Source: Sporomusaceae bacterium | GTDB lineage: Bacteria; Bacillota_C; Negativicutes; Sporomusales_B; UBA7701 | Assembly: GCA_022839045.1 (NCBI GenBank) | Contig: JALHDI010000002.1 | Coordinates: 1-64,000, forward strand | Length of the DNA stretch: 64,000 nt | Reading direction: 5' to 3' | In this document: one piece after another, positions 8,335-17,098 of the stretch | Layout: every line of letters starts with the position of its first letter | Numbering within the stretch: the stretch's first letter is position 1 | Translations under genes and position numbers: made by a program | Notes under the pieces: generated by a model | Told to the model about the DNA's origin: nothing | The model's input: only the letters and a program-made list of their open reading frames with translations | The model's database searches: none

Positions 8335-9288
8335 CTACCAGGCGAACAGATGTTGGATGAGTAAACCGGCGGCGAACAGGAGGCCGAACAGGGTGTTCGT
8401 CTGGGCGGTGGCCACCATGGCGGGCATGAGCGCGGCCGGGGCGGTGCCGCCGCCGTTGAAGCCCCGGACGGCCCGGAGCTGTTTCGGCAGGCTGGCGAGC
8501 GCGAGCAGCGCCCAGGGGCCGATGACGCCGGCGAGCCAGAGGTAAACGACCCAGAGGTCGGCAAGGGCGAACATGGCCGCCAGCAGGACGGTGGCCGGCT
8601 TGCGGCCGATGAGGATAGCGAGCGTGTGTCGGCCGTGGAGCTTATCGCCGTCGAGGTCGCGGATGTTGTTGGACAGCAGGATGGCGCCAATCAGGATCGA
8701 GGTGGGAACTGACACGAGGATGACTTCGGCGGAAACGAAGCCGGTCTGGATGAAGAAGGTAACGGCGATGATGACCAGCCCCATGGTGGCGCCGGAGAAG
8801 ACTTCGCCGAAGGGGGTGGCGGACAGCGGGCACGGGCCGCCGGAATAGAGGTAGCCCACGGCCGCGCCGCCGAGGCCGACCGGCAGGAGCCACCAACTCG
8901 CCTGCTGGCAGAGATACAGGCCGAGGAGGAACGCGGTCGCGACCGTGAGCCAGGCCAGCGTCAGGACGGTTTGCGGCGTGACGCCGTCGCGCACGAGCGT
9001 GCCGCTTATGCCTACGGACTGCGCGTTGTCCAGGCCCCGCCGGTAGTCGTAGTATTCGTTGTACATGTTGGTGGCGGCCTGAAGGAGCATGCTCACCAGC
9101 AGCATGGCGGCGAACAGGGAAAACCGGTTAGGTCCGTAGGGGAGCGCGAAGGCGGTGCCGATGGCTACGGGGACGAAGGAGGCGGTGAGGGTGTGCGGGC
9201 GGGTAAGCTTGAGCCATGTATCCCAACTGCCGGCGGTTTTGAACGGCGCGCTTGACGGACCGCGGCCGGTTCTTATTTTCAGTTCCAT
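8335..9288 (-). CDS. menA: UbiA-family prenyltransferase (MenA-like)
   Basis: A 317-residue integral membrane protein with about eight to nine hydrophobic helices. The two prenyl-diphosphate/Mg motifs are seen as NMYNEYYDYRRG (variant NDxxD) and NNIRDLDGDKLHG. The best fit is 1,4-dihydroxy-2-naphthoate polyprenyltransferase, which makes demethylmenaquinone; other UbiA substrates are possible because no men genes are near. The start at 9288 follows AGAGGA. A long frame continues upstream to 10455, but that part is the antisense of the DUF1847 gene. Confidence 0.75.
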   Translation of the reverse strand: MELKIRTGRGPSSAPFKTAGSWDTWLKLTRPHTLTASFVPVAIGTAFALPYGPNRFSLFAAMLLVSMLLQAATNMYNEYYDYRRGLDNAQSVGISGTLVRDGVTPQTVLTLAWLTVATAFLLGLYLCQQASWWLLPVGLGGAAVGYLYSGGPCPLSATPFGEVFSGATMGLVIIAVTFFIQTGFVSAEVILVSVPTSILIGAILLSNNIRDLDGDKLHGRHTLAILIGRKPATVLLAAMFALADLWVVYLWLAGVIGPWALLALASLPKQLRAVRGFNGGGTAPAALMPAMVATAQTNTLFGLLFAAGLLIQHLFAW

Positions 9289-9492
9289 CGAAATTCCTCT
9301 CCCATGAATGTCGGGATGCGGCTGGCGGCGCCGCGGTTTGCTATTATTATAGCAGGGCGGACGCCCACCTGGCAAAGGGACGTGAAAATACGCCCCCCGG
9401 GAAGGCGGCGGCGGAAGGATTATGCGCGGCTTCCGGGGAAGTAATCGAAAGTTTGGCAAGCGAGCGGAAAAACCGCGAGGAGGTATGGATTG

Positions 9493-10200
9493 ATGAATCA
9501 AGGCAAATGCGCGGCCTGCAAGGTGCCCAACAAAGTGTGCCGCACGCCCGGCGGCCAGAACCCCGCTTTTTGTTCCACCGTTTTGTACGGGGAGGCTCTC
9601 GCCAAGGCGGCGGCGGAGTACGAGAAGCCCGATATCCACGAGTTCGCCCGCCAGGCGGCGGTGCAGGAAGGGGAGTGCTACATCGACAGGGAGGCGCAGC
9701 CTCACTACCTCTTCCCGGTGAAGACCAGAATCCAGGAGATCATCGAGTTTTCCCGCAAGATGGGCTACCGCCGGCTGGGACTGGCGTTCTGCGGCGGGCT
9801 GCATCAGGAGGCGGCGACCGTCAGCAGGATTCTCGAGGAGCATGGCCTGGAGGTCGTGTCGGTGGTGTGCAAGGTCGGCGGCGTGGATAAGGGGGTCATC
9901 GGCGTCAAGCCGGCGGAGCAGGTGAAGATCGGCGAATACGAGTCGATGTGCAACCCGATCGCCCAGGCGGAGGTGCTCAACGCGGCCGGCACCGATTTCA
10001 ACATCCTGCTGGGACTGTGCGTGGGTCACGATTCGCTGTTCATCAAGTACTCCAAGGCGATGGTGAGCGTACTGGCGGTGAAGGATAGGGTGCTGGGGCA
10101 TAACCCGCTGGCGGCGATATATACGCACGATTCGTATTACCAGCGGTTCAAGCAGGACCGGCTGAAGGAACTGACCGTCGCGGACGGGAAGAAGGATTAG
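9493..10200 (+). CDS. DUF1847 metal-binding-type protein
   Basis: A 235-residue protein rich in cysteine at the N-terminus (CAACKVPNKVC about residues 7-17) with later FCGGL and LGLCVGHDSLF segments. It matches the DUF1847 family, whose members are thought to bind metal or Fe-S through these cysteines; function is unknown. GAGGAGGT at 9477-9484 sets the ATG at 9493. It lies upstream of a replication-initiator-like gene and two radical SAM genes on the same strand, but a strong palindrome and a separate promoter intervene. Confidence 0.75.
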   Translation: MNQGKCAACKVPNKVCRTPGGQNPAFCSTVLYGEALAKAAAEYEKPDIHEFARQAAVQEGECYIDREAQPHYLFPVKTRIQEIIEFSRKMGYRRLGLAFCGGLHQEAATVSRILEEHGLEVVSVVCKVGGVDKGVIGVKPAEQVKIGEYESMCNPIAQAEVLNAAGTDFNILLGLCVGHDSLFIKYSKAMVSVLAVKDRVLGHNPLAAIYTHDSYYQRFKQDRLKELTVADGKKD

Positions 10201-10285
10201 CACGCGATAGCAAGATGACCGCGAAAGCCGCGCATGGCCGGCCTTCCAGGGCCTGACGCCAGCATTGGGGCGGCCGTGAAAAAAG

Positions 10286-10342
10286 AAGCTGACGATTGCA
10301 AGTCGAATTTGAGTTGCAATCGTCAGCTTTGCTGCTATATAA
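10286..10342 (+). promoter_or_regulatory. palindromic operator overlapping promoter of the rep-like gene
   Basis: A perfect 16-bp inverted repeat with arms AAGCTGACGATTGCAA (10286-10301) and TTGCAATCGTCAGCTT (10314-10329). The right arm contains a -35-like TTGCAA (10314-10319), 17 bp before a perfect TATAAT (10337-10342). There is no T tract, so it reads better as an autoregulatory operator than a terminator. Known Rep_3 initiators such as RepE repress themselves through an inverted repeat of this kind. Confidence 0.7.
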
Positions 10343-10360
10343 TGGACGTGAGGTGAGGAG

Positions 10361-11194
10361 ATGGAAATAAGTCTCAGGAGGCAACCGGCGGAACTGTCGG
10401 CCGAAAGGCTCGCCGTCGCCGCTCTCCGCCCGGGAGGGCAGGAGGTGAGGCCCAACCAGCTGCTTAGGGCGGCGGGCCTGACCGGACGCCGCGATCCTCT
10501 TACCGAGTTGCAGCAGAAGATACTGACTGCGGCGATCGCGCTCAGCCACGCGGGTGGCAGGCCGGAGCCGGAGCGGACGGTTTACGCGATGAAGACGGGC
10601 GATTTTTTGGCGCTGTGCGGGGCGGGAAGTGACGACCCATACGCGTTCCTGGCCAACGAGACGGAAAAACTGGCGAGAAAGGGCGTTTGGCTGCACGACG
10701 AACAGACGGGGGCGCTGACCAGGACGCAGTGGTTCCAGTCGATCGGGTTCGGCGGCGGGGAGATTGTTTTCCGTTTTTCCGCGCCGGTGCTGGCGCTGAT
10801 CGCCGCCATCGAGCCCGGCGACACCGAATACCAGTTGGTGAAGGGGATCCAGTACAAGGGCAAGCACACCAGGGCCGTTTTCGAGATCATCTGGGCGGGA
10901 AGGTCAGCCGGGGTGGTGGAGTACAGCATCCCCGAACTGATGAAGCTGTTGTCGCTGGAGCACACCCGCTATTCGTACGGTCAGCTGAGGCTGCGCGTCC
11001 TGGAGCCTTCCCTGCAGGAGATATACGACTGGGACGAAGAGATAGCCGTCCGCTTCGGGCCTACTTTTTCCGGCCGCAGGGTCGAAGGGGTATGGTTCGA
11101 GGTGAAGACCGGGAGCGAGGCCCGGGAACTGCGGGCGAAAGAGCCCCAGTTCAGGTTCGCGCCGCCGGAGGAGCGGCCGGTCCAGGGCGATTGA
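10361..11194 (+). CDS. Rep_3-type replication initiator-like protein
   Basis: A 277-residue protein resembling the Rep_3/RepB family of plasmid initiators, built of two winged-helix domains. The visible family pattern includes LTELQQKILTAAIAL near residue 50 and YSYGQLRLRVLEP with the EI-DW segment after it near 200. No partition, relaxase or toxin genes are nearby, and the gene sits among metabolic genes, so it may be domesticated or a remnant of an integrated replicon. A palindrome overlaps its promoter. It could act as a transcription regulator. Family assignment is from pattern recognition only. Confidence 0.65.
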   Translation: MEISLRRQPAELSAERLAVAALRPGGQEVRPNQLLRAAGLTGRRDPLTELQQKILTAAIALSHAGGRPEPERTVYAMKTGDFLALCGAGSDDPYAFLANETEKLARKGVWLHDEQTGALTRTQWFQSIGFGGGEIVFRFSAPVLALIAAIEPGDTEYQLVKGIQYKGKHTRAVFEIIWAGRSAGVVEYSIPELMKLLSLEHTRYSYGQLRLRVLEPSLQEIYDWDEEIAVRFGPTFSGRRVEGVWFEVKTGSEARELRAKEPQFRFAPPEERPVQGD

Positions 11195-11212
11195 TAGTCA
11201 GGAGATGAGGTT

Positions 11213-12211
11213 ATGGACAAGGGTATCGCCAAGATAGTCTACAAGGCCCTCGACGGGGGCGAAATAACGGCGGCGGAGATAAAAAAACTGTTCAGCGTCG
11301 ACTGGCTGTCGGAAGAAGGCTTTTTGCTGCAGTATGCGTCGCGGAAGATGAGCGAGGCGACGACGAAGGGCAAGGCGGAGGTGCACGGCCAGGTGGGCAT
11401 CGATGTCGGCCCGTGCCCGAAGAACTGCGAGTATTGCTCGTTTGCCGCGAAGCATAGTGTTTTCCCCATCCCTGAGGTTCATCCGCTGACGGAGATCGTC
11501 GAAGCCTGCCAGGGGCTGGAGGCGGCCGGGGCCAACGCCGTTTATCTGATGGCGACCGCCGCCGTCGCTCTGCCGGATTACATCAAGATCGCCAGGGAAG
11601 TCCGCGCCGCCCTCAGACCGGAAACACCGCTGATCGCCAACGTGGACGATTTCGACGGTGATGGGGCCAGGGCGCTCAGGAAGGCCGGCATCGCCGGCAT
11701 TTACCACTGCGTGCGCCTCGGCGAGGGCAAGGTTACGGCTATCGACCCCCGGGTGCGGGTCCGTACCATCAGGGCCGCGAAGAAGGCGGGACTGCTGCTG
11801 GGCACGAGCGTGGGGCCGGTGGGGCCGGAGCACACGGTCGAGGAGCTGACGGCGACGACGGTGCTGACGAGGGACCTGAAGCCGGTGAACAGCGCCGCCT
11901 GCCGGCGGATCAACATCCCCGGCCTGCCGCTCACGGCCCACGGGTCGGTGAGATACGGTCAGATGGCGCATATCCTGGCGGTCGTCAGGCTGGCGAGCGG
12001 CTACGATGTCATCGGTTTCGGCACCCACGAGCCCAACGGCATGGGGGCGATGGCCGGGGCCAATCTATTCTGGGCGGAGCGGGGGACAAACCCGCGCGAC
12101 ACCAGCGAGACGACGGTGCGGGGCTGGACGGTGGAGCAGGCGCGGGCGCTGCTGGTAGAGGCCGGCTGGGAGGCGCTGGAGGGACCGTCGGCGATGTTCG
12201 GCGGAAGGTAG
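11213..12211 (+). CDS. BioB-like radical SAM enzyme
   Basis: A 332-residue radical SAM protein. The cluster motif CPKNCEYC (Cx3Cx2C) sits near residue 65 in the IDVGPCPKN context seen in biotin synthase, HydE and PylB relatives, and the C-terminal part ends like a BATS-type region. No other biotin gene is near, so it is probably not BioB. It overlaps no neighbour but begins 18 bp after the rep-like gene and precedes a second radical SAM gene by 46 bp, followed by an ABC transporter. A joint role in making or processing a transported compound is inferred. Confidence 0.75.
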   Translation: MDKGIAKIVYKALDGGEITAAEIKKLFSVDWLSEEGFLLQYASRKMSEATTKGKAEVHGQVGIDVGPCPKNCEYCSFAAKHSVFPIPEVHPLTEIVEACQGLEAAGANAVYLMATAAVALPDYIKIAREVRAALRPETPLIANVDDFDGDGARALRKAGIAGIYHCVRLGEGKVTAIDPRVRVRTIRAAKKAGLLLGTSVGPVGPEHTVEELTATTVLTRDLKPVNSAACRRINIPGLPLTAHGSVRYGQMAHILAVVRLASGYDVIGFGTHEPNGMGAMAGANLFWAERGTNPRDTSETTVRGWTVEQARALLVEAGWEALEGPSAMFGGR

Positions 12212-12257
12212 CGGCCGGGCGGCCGGTACGGATAAAGACGTTGAAGGAGGAGCGGCA

Positions 12258-13211
12258 ATGCGCAGTTTTCAGGAGTTTGTCGATGAAACAAGGAAACCGC
12301 TGGTCAGGGACCGCTTGGACATCTTGCAGGTCAACATAGGCTATGTGTGCAACCTGCGGTGCAATCACTGCCATTTTGAGGCGGGGCCGCACCGGCGGGA
12401 GGCGATGAGCCGGGAGGTCGTGGACGACTGCCTGCGGTTCGCCAAGGGCGCCGGGACGATCGACGTTGATATCACCGGCGGTGCGCCGGAGGCGAACCGC
12501 CATCTGACCTATTTCATCGGCGAACTGCGCCGCCTGCAGAACGTTAAGCGGATCATCGTGCGTTCCAATCTGGCGATTCTGGAGGAGGCGGAGAAGAAAG
12601 ACCTGCCGGATTTTTTCGCCGCCCACGGGGTGGAGATTGTTTCGTCGATGCCGTGCTATCTCGAGGCTAATGTAACCGCCCAGCGGGGCACGGGCGTGTA
12701 CGGGAAGAACATCAGGGTTCTGAAACGGCTCAACGCGTTGGGCTACGGTACCGGGCGGCTGAAGCTGCATCTGGTGTACAACCCCGGCGGGGCTTTCCTG
12801 CCGGGACCGCAGGCCGAGCTTGAGGCGGCGTATAAGGAGAATCTCGGCAACGATTTCGGCATTGAGTTCGACAGCCTGTTCACGATAACGAATGTGCCGA
12901 TCGGGCGCTTCCGGGCCGACCTGGAGGGCCAGGGGCAACTGGCGGGTTATCTGGAAATGCTCGCCGGCAGCTCGAACGCGCGCAACCTGACGCAGGTGAT
13001 GTGCCGTAGCCAGATAAGCGTCGACTGGCAGGGAAGGCTGTACGACTGCGATTTCAACCAGGCGCTCGGCATCACGGCGACGGCGGGCACGATCGGCAGC
13101 GTCGCCGCCGAGGAACTTGTGGGGCTGCCCATCCGGACCGGGGACCACTGCTTCGCCTGCACGGCCGGCGGCGGCAGCAGCTGCCAGGGGAGCCTGGACA
13201 AATGCGGCTGA
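12258..13211 (+). CDS. ArsS-like radical SAM protein (DUF3641 type)
   Basis: A 317-residue radical SAM enzyme with CNLRCNHCH near residue 32, a DITGGAPE SAM-binding segment and a cysteine-rich tail (CRSQ, YDCDFNQ, CFACTAGGGSSC) typical of the arsenosugar radical SAM family ArsS. That tail probably binds an auxiliary cluster. No arsM or other arsenic gene is near, so the substrate may differ. GGAGGAG precedes the ATG. Its 3' end overlaps the binding-protein gene by 10 bp, so it is translationally linked to the ABC transporter. Confidence 0.82.
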   Translation: MRSFQEFVDETRKPLVRDRLDILQVNIGYVCNLRCNHCHFEAGPHRREAMSREVVDDCLRFAKGAGTIDVDITGGAPEANRHLTYFIGELRRLQNVKRIIVRSNLAILEEAEKKDLPDFFAAHGVEIVSSMPCYLEANVTAQRGTGVYGKNIRVLKRLNALGYGTGRLKLHLVYNPGGAFLPGPQAELEAAYKENLGNDFGIEFDSLFTITNVPIGRFRADLEGQGQLAGYLEMLAGSSNARNLTQVMCRSQISVDWQGRLYDCDFNQALGITATAGTIGSVAAEELVGLPIRTGDHCFACTAGGGSSCQGSLDKCG

Positions 13212-14185
13212 CCGCCAGTCGCGTGCTGGCGGCGATTGTAGCCCTGCTGGTGGCCGCACTGGCGGCGGGCGGGTGTGCGGGTAAGGCCGCAACCCAGCCG
13301 CAGGGGGCCGCGCCCGCCGGCCGGGAGATCCGCGTCGGCGTCGTGCCGCTGCCGCATTACGCCCATATGTGGGTGGCGAAGAAAAAAGGGTTTCTCGATG
13401 AGGAGCTGAATAAGGCGGGCTACAAGCTGAAGTGGCAGCCCTTCGCCCTGGGGCCGATGGTCAGCGAGGCGTTCGCGGCCGGGCATCTGGATTTCGGGGT
13501 CATGGGCGATTTCCCGGCGTTCATCGGCCGGGCCGCCGGCACCGACTACCGGATCGCGGCGGTCGCCTCGTCAGGTCCCAAGACGCTGGCGATGGTGGTG
13601 AAAAAGGATTCACCTGTCGCGAGCGTAACCGGACTTAAAGGCAAGAAGGTGGCGACGACCAAGGCGGCTTACGGGCAGAAACTGCTGCACCTGCTGCTGG
13701 AAAAGAACGGGATGACCACGGACGATATCAGGTTCATCCATATGTCGATGGACGATTTGGCGACCGCGCTGGTGCGCGGCGACGTGGACGCGGGGGTTGT
13801 CTGGGATCCGCTGCTCACCCGCCTGGAGGAAGCCGGTGAGATCAGGGTGCTGGCTGACGGGACGGGTATTTACGAGGCGTACGCCGTGCTTATGGCGAGC
13901 GAGGAGATGACCGAAAAGCACCCGGCGGCGGTCGACGCGGTGCTGAGGGCGTTCCGGCGGGGCAGCGAGTACCTCGGGCAGCACCCCGAGGAATGCAAGA
14001 AGCTGCTGCTGGAGGATATTAGGATGCCGGAGACGCTGCTGACGAAGATTGTCGGCAAGTTCAACTACGATGACAGGATCACCGACCGCTTCGTGGCCGA
14101 TATGAAGGATACCGGGACGTTCATGAACAAGATCGGCCTGCTGAAAAACCCGGTGGATGTCGAGACTTTCGTCCGCCGGAAATGA
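13202..14185 (+). CDS. ABC transporter substrate-binding lipoprotein, nitrate/sulfonate/taurine type
   Basis: A 327-residue binding protein of the SsuA/NitT/TauT class. It begins with a basic and hydrophobic signal peptide and a lipobox AAGGC with Cys25. Family segments such as GHLDFGVMGDFPAF and the DAGVVWDPLL hinge are visible. It captures a small organic anion or related ligand outside the membrane. It overlaps the ArsS-like gene and is followed by permease and ATPase genes. The ligand cannot be read from the sequence; link with two radical SAM enzymes is unusual. Confidence 0.88.
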   Translation: MRLTASRVLAAIVALLVAALAAGGCAGKAATQPQGAAPAGREIRVGVVPLPHYAHMWVAKKKGFLDEELNKAGYKLKWQPFALGPMVSEAFAAGHLDFGVMGDFPAFIGRAAGTDYRIAAVASSGPKTLAMVVKKDSPVASVTGLKGKKVATTKAAYGQKLLHLLLEKNGMTTDDIRFIHMSMDDLATALVRGDVDAGVVWDPLLTRLEEAGEIRVLADGTGIYEAYAVLMASEEMTEKHPAAVDAVLRAFRRGSEYLGQHPEECKKLLLEDIRMPETLLTKIVGKFNYDDRITDRFVADMKDTGTFMNKIGLLKNPVDVETFVRRK

Positions 14186-14204
14186 CGCTGGGGAGATAAC
14201 GACG

Positions 14205-15014
14205 ATGGAGTTTGCGCTCAAGATCGCGGCAACGTATAGGGAGAGTCTGGCGGCCGGGCGACTGGGCTGGAAGAAGGCTGTATTGCCGGCGATGCTGCTG
14301 GCCGTATGGCAGACGGTCACCGCCGCCGGGCTGGTCAAGCCGATTTTGTTGCCCCAGCCGGGGCAGGTGCTCGATGCTTTGCTGGCGATGGCGGGCAGCG
14401 GCGAGTTGGCCGCCCATCTGGGGGCAAGCATCGTGCGGGTGCTGGAGGGATTCGCGCTGGCTGCCGTGCTGGGAGTGGGCCTGGGCCTGGCGCTGGGAAT
14501 CTTTCCGCTGTTGTTTTCGCTTGCGGACGGCATTATCCAGCTTATCCGGCCCATCCCGCCGATCGCTTGGCTGCCGCTGGCCATCCTCTGGTTCGGGATC
14601 GAGGAGGGCTCGAAGGTTTTCATCATCACGCTGGGCGCCTTTTTCCCGATCTTCGTCAACGTGCTGGACGGCGTCCGCCAGACGGATAACAAGTTTCTGG
14701 AGTTGGCCAGGGTGCTGGAGGTGCCGAAGGGCAAGTTTATCGCCAAGGTGGTGATTCCCGGGGCGCTGCCCTTCATCGTTGCCGGGCTGCGCATCGGGCT
14801 GGGCTATGCCTGGATGTGCGTGGTGGCCGCGGAGCTGTCGGCCGGGATGAAGGGCGTAGGGTACATGCTTACCGACGCGCGGGCGCTGGCGCAGACCGAC
14901 CGGGTACTGGTGGGGATGCTGGCGATCGGCGTGGTGGGCAAGGCGATGGACGGCGTGCTGCGTGCGCTGGAAAAGAGGATTGTCAGATGGAGAACCTCCT
15001 TTACCGGAGAATAA
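14205..15014 (+). CDS. ABC transporter permease, SsuC/TauC type
   Basis: A 269-residue inner membrane protein with about six helices and the cytoplasmic EAA-loop sequence EVPKGKFIAKVVIPGALPF that contacts the ATPase. The ATG at 14205 follows GGGGAG; an earlier frame start at 14157 overlaps the preceding gene. It forms the channel for the solute bound by the preceding lipoprotein. Its end overlaps the ATPase start by 28 bp. Confidence 0.9.
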   Translation: MEFALKIAATYRESLAAGRLGWKKAVLPAMLLAVWQTVTAAGLVKPILLPQPGQVLDALLAMAGSGELAAHLGASIVRVLEGFALAAVLGVGLGLALGIFPLLFSLADGIIQLIRPIPPIAWLPLAILWFGIEEGSKVFIITLGAFFPIFVNVLDGVRQTDNKFLELARVLEVPKGKFIAKVVIPGALPFIVAGLRIGLGYAWMCVVAAELSAGMKGVGYMLTDARALAQTDRVLVGMLAIGVVGKAMDGVLRALEKRIVRWRTSFTGE

Positions 15015-15763
15015 GCGACGATCTGCTGGTCGTCGCCGGCTTGGCGAAGACGTATAGGGGCCGTGACGGAGGGGTGCCCGCACTGGGCGGCATCGATCTC
15101 CGCGTGGGCGCTCACGAGTTCGTCAGCATCGTCGGTGCGAGCGGCTGCGGCAAGAGCACCCTGCTGAGGATAATCGCCGGCCTGGACGACGACTACCGGG
15201 GGACGGTGACGGTACGCGGGCGGCGGGTCGCCGGCGCCGGCCTGGACAGGGGAATCGTTTTCCAGGAACCGCGGCTGCTGCCGTGGCTGACGGTGGCGGA
15301 GAACGTGGTGTTCGCGCTGGGGAAGGGGAGCCGGGAGGAGAAGGCGAGGATTGTCGCCGTTCACCTGGAGAAGGTGGGACTGGCCGGGTTCGCGCAGGCT
15401 TACCCCGGGGAGCTGTCGGGAGGGATGGCGCAGCGGGCGGCGATCGCCCGGGCGCTGGTCAACCGGCCGGAAATCCTCCTGCTGGACGAGCCGTTCGGCG
15501 CGCTGGACGCGCTGACGCGCCTCAGGCTGCAGCACGAGCTGCTCGAAATCTGGCGCAGCGGCGGGACGACGATGATTATGGTGACCCACGATATCGAGGA
15601 GGCCGTGTACCTGGGAGACCGGGTGGTGGTGATGTCGGAACGGCCGGGGACGGTGAGGAAGGAGTTCGCGGTCGGCCTGCCGAGGCCGCGGAGCCGCTCC
15701 GACGCCGCGTTCCAGCAGCTCAGGCAGGCGATCGGCCGGGAGTTCCACGAGGACCTGGCGTAG
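14987..15763 (+). CDS. ABC transporter ATPase, SsuB/TauB type
   Basis: A 258-residue nucleotide-binding subunit. Visible are Walker A GASGCGKST, the Q-loop in FQEPRLLPW, signature LSGGMAQR, Walker B ILLLDEPFGALD and the H-loop THDIEEA. The start at 14987 is inside the permease gene, behind an AAGAGG site, showing tight coupling. It powers import with the permease and binding lipoprotein just upstream. Confidence 0.92.
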   Translation: MENLLYRRISDDLLVVAGLAKTYRGRDGGVPALGGIDLRVGAHEFVSIVGASGCGKSTLLRIIAGLDDDYRGTVTVRGRRVAGAGLDRGIVFQEPRLLPWLTVAENVVFALGKGSREEKARIVAVHLEKVGLAGFAQAYPGELSGGMAQRAAIARALVNRPEILLLDEPFGALDALTRLRLQHELLEIWRSGGTTMIMVTHDIEEAVYLGDRVVVMSERPGTVRKEFAVGLPRPRSRSDAAFQQLRQAIGREFHEDLA

Positions 15764-15791
15764 ATGGCGCTGTAGGGAGGGAATGGTAATT

Positions 15792-16280
15792 ATGATGGCG
15801 ATAAGACGGGCCGAGGCTTCGGACTTTAGCGAAATATGGCCGATCCTCCATGAAGTTTTCTCCCGGGGGGATACCTATTCTTTTGCGCCGGATACCTCCG
15901 AACAGGAAGGCTTCCGCATCTGGATGGAAGTGCCGCTCGCGACTTATGTCGCGGTGGAAAACGGACGGATAGCGGGGACATATTTTCTGAAACCCAATCA
16001 ACCCGGGCTGGGTTCGCATGTTTGCAACGCCGGGTATGCCGTCAGTTCCGCGGCCCGCGGCCGGGGAATCGGCCGGGCCATGTGCCTGCACTCCATGACT
16101 GAGGCGCGGGAGTTTGGGTTCAAGGCGATGCAGTTTAATTTCGTGGTCGCCACCAACAAGGTGGCGGTCGAGCTTTGGCAGAAATGCGGCTTCACGATCG
16201 CCGGCAGGTTGCCCAAGGCCTTTGCGGATAAGGAACAAGGGCTGGTGGATGCCTATATCATGTACCAGTGGCTGGGATGA
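15792..16280 (+). CDS. GNAT-family N-acetyltransferase
   Basis: A 162-residue acetyltransferase with the acetyl-CoA pyrophosphate loop ARGRGIGRAM near residue 95 and a conserved N-K-V-A-V-E-L-W-Q-K-C-G-F helix/strand near the end, common in GNAT proteins. Three ATGs compete; 15792 has the best distance from GGGAGG (15775-15780), while 15783 is too near. Substrate unknown. It follows the ABC genes by 28 bp and may belong to that transcript. Confidence 0.82.
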   Translation: MMAIRRAEASDFSEIWPILHEVFSRGDTYSFAPDTSEQEGFRIWMEVPLATYVAVENGRIAGTYFLKPNQPGLGSHVCNAGYAVSSAARGRGIGRAMCLHSMTEAREFGFKAMQFNFVVATNKVAVELWQKCGFTIAGRLPKAFADKEQGLVDAYIMYQWLG

Positions 16281-16320
16281 GGGCGGCGGCAATTTGCGAA
16301 TCCGGGGGGGCGTGGTTGTG

Positions 16321-16899
16321 ATGAAGAAATCTTTGGGGATACTGACGCCGGCGATGCCGTTGCCGGTGTGGGTGATCGGCAGCTACGGCGGGAACGGCTC
16401 GCCCTGCCTGATGACCGCCGCCTGGTGCGGAGTGTGCTGCTCAGAACCGCCCTGCGTGGCGGTGGCGGTGCGGAAGTCGCGGCTGACGCACGCCAATATC
16501 GCGGCGCGCGGCGCTTTCACCGTCAATATCCCCTCGGAGCGCTACGCGGCCGAGGCGGATTACTGCGGTCTCGTTTCGGGACGGGACGCGGACAAGTTCG
16601 CGGCGACGGGGCTGACGGCGGTCGGCAGTGATTTGGTGGACGCTCCGTACGTCGAGGAGTTTCCCCTGGTGCTGGAGTGCACGGTGGCGGAGGCTGTCGA
16701 GCTCGGCAGCCACACCCTGTTCGTCGGTAGGATCGGCGATGTGAAGGCCGACGCGGCGGTGCTCGGCGAGGACGGCCTGCCGGACATGGCGAAGGTCCAG
16801 CCATTGGCGTGCAGTCCGACGGACAGGAATTATTACGCCGTCGGCTGCAGGCTGGGGGGGACGTATTCCCTGGGGCGCGGCATCGCGGGGAAGAAATAG
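16321..16899 (+). CDS. flavin reductase-like FMN-binding protein (flavoredoxin type)
   Basis: A 192-residue protein of the flavin reductase/flavoredoxin family, a split-barrel FMN binder that passes electrons between small carriers. Visible family pieces include an early MTAAWCGVCCSEPP region and HANIAARGAFTVNIPSE. The ATG follows a G-rich ribosome site and is preceded by GTGGTTGTG, so nearby GTG starts are possible. It is the last gene before a terminator. Redox partner unknown. Confidence 0.8.
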   Translation: MKKSLGILTPAMPLPVWVIGSYGGNGSPCLMTAAWCGVCCSEPPCVAVAVRKSRLTHANIAARGAFTVNIPSERYAAEADYCGLVSGRDADKFAATGLTAVGSDLVDAPYVEEFPLVLECTVAEAVELGSHTLFVGRIGDVKADAAVLGEDGLPDMAKVQPLACSPTDRNYYAVGCRLGGTYSLGRGIAGKK

Positions 16900-16919
16900 G
16901 CTAAGGAACATGAAAAAAA

Positions 16920-16953
16920 CGGGCTGACCCGATTAATCGGGGCGGCCTTTTTT
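16920..16953 (+). terminator. rho-independent terminator
   Basis: Imperfect stem CGGGCTGACCCGA...TCGGGGCGGCC followed by six T. It ends the 9.5-16.9 kb same-strand gene series. The remaining bases to 17098 show no gene. Confidence 0.75.
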
Positions 16954-17098
16954 GCTGTCCGCAGCATGCCGGCAGATGGAAGGGACTGGAGTTTTTTTTT
17001 GGGAAAGTGTGTGTCAAAATGAAAAAACGCGCGGGATTTTCCCGACGGCGCACGCGGACGCTGCCGAGGCGGCGCACCTTCGGAGGATTTTCCGGCGA

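Noticed and set aside
9289..10455. Upstream extension of the menA-like minus-strand frame to a 706-codon ORF
   Set aside because: That part is the antisense of the well-supported DUF1847 gene, and a good ribosome site marks the internal start at 9288.
16945..16955. CCTTTTTTGC resembling half of the common upstream element, about 143 bp before the Moco sigma-54 promoter
   Set aside because: Orientation is reversed, the other block is missing, and the T run is explained by a terminator.
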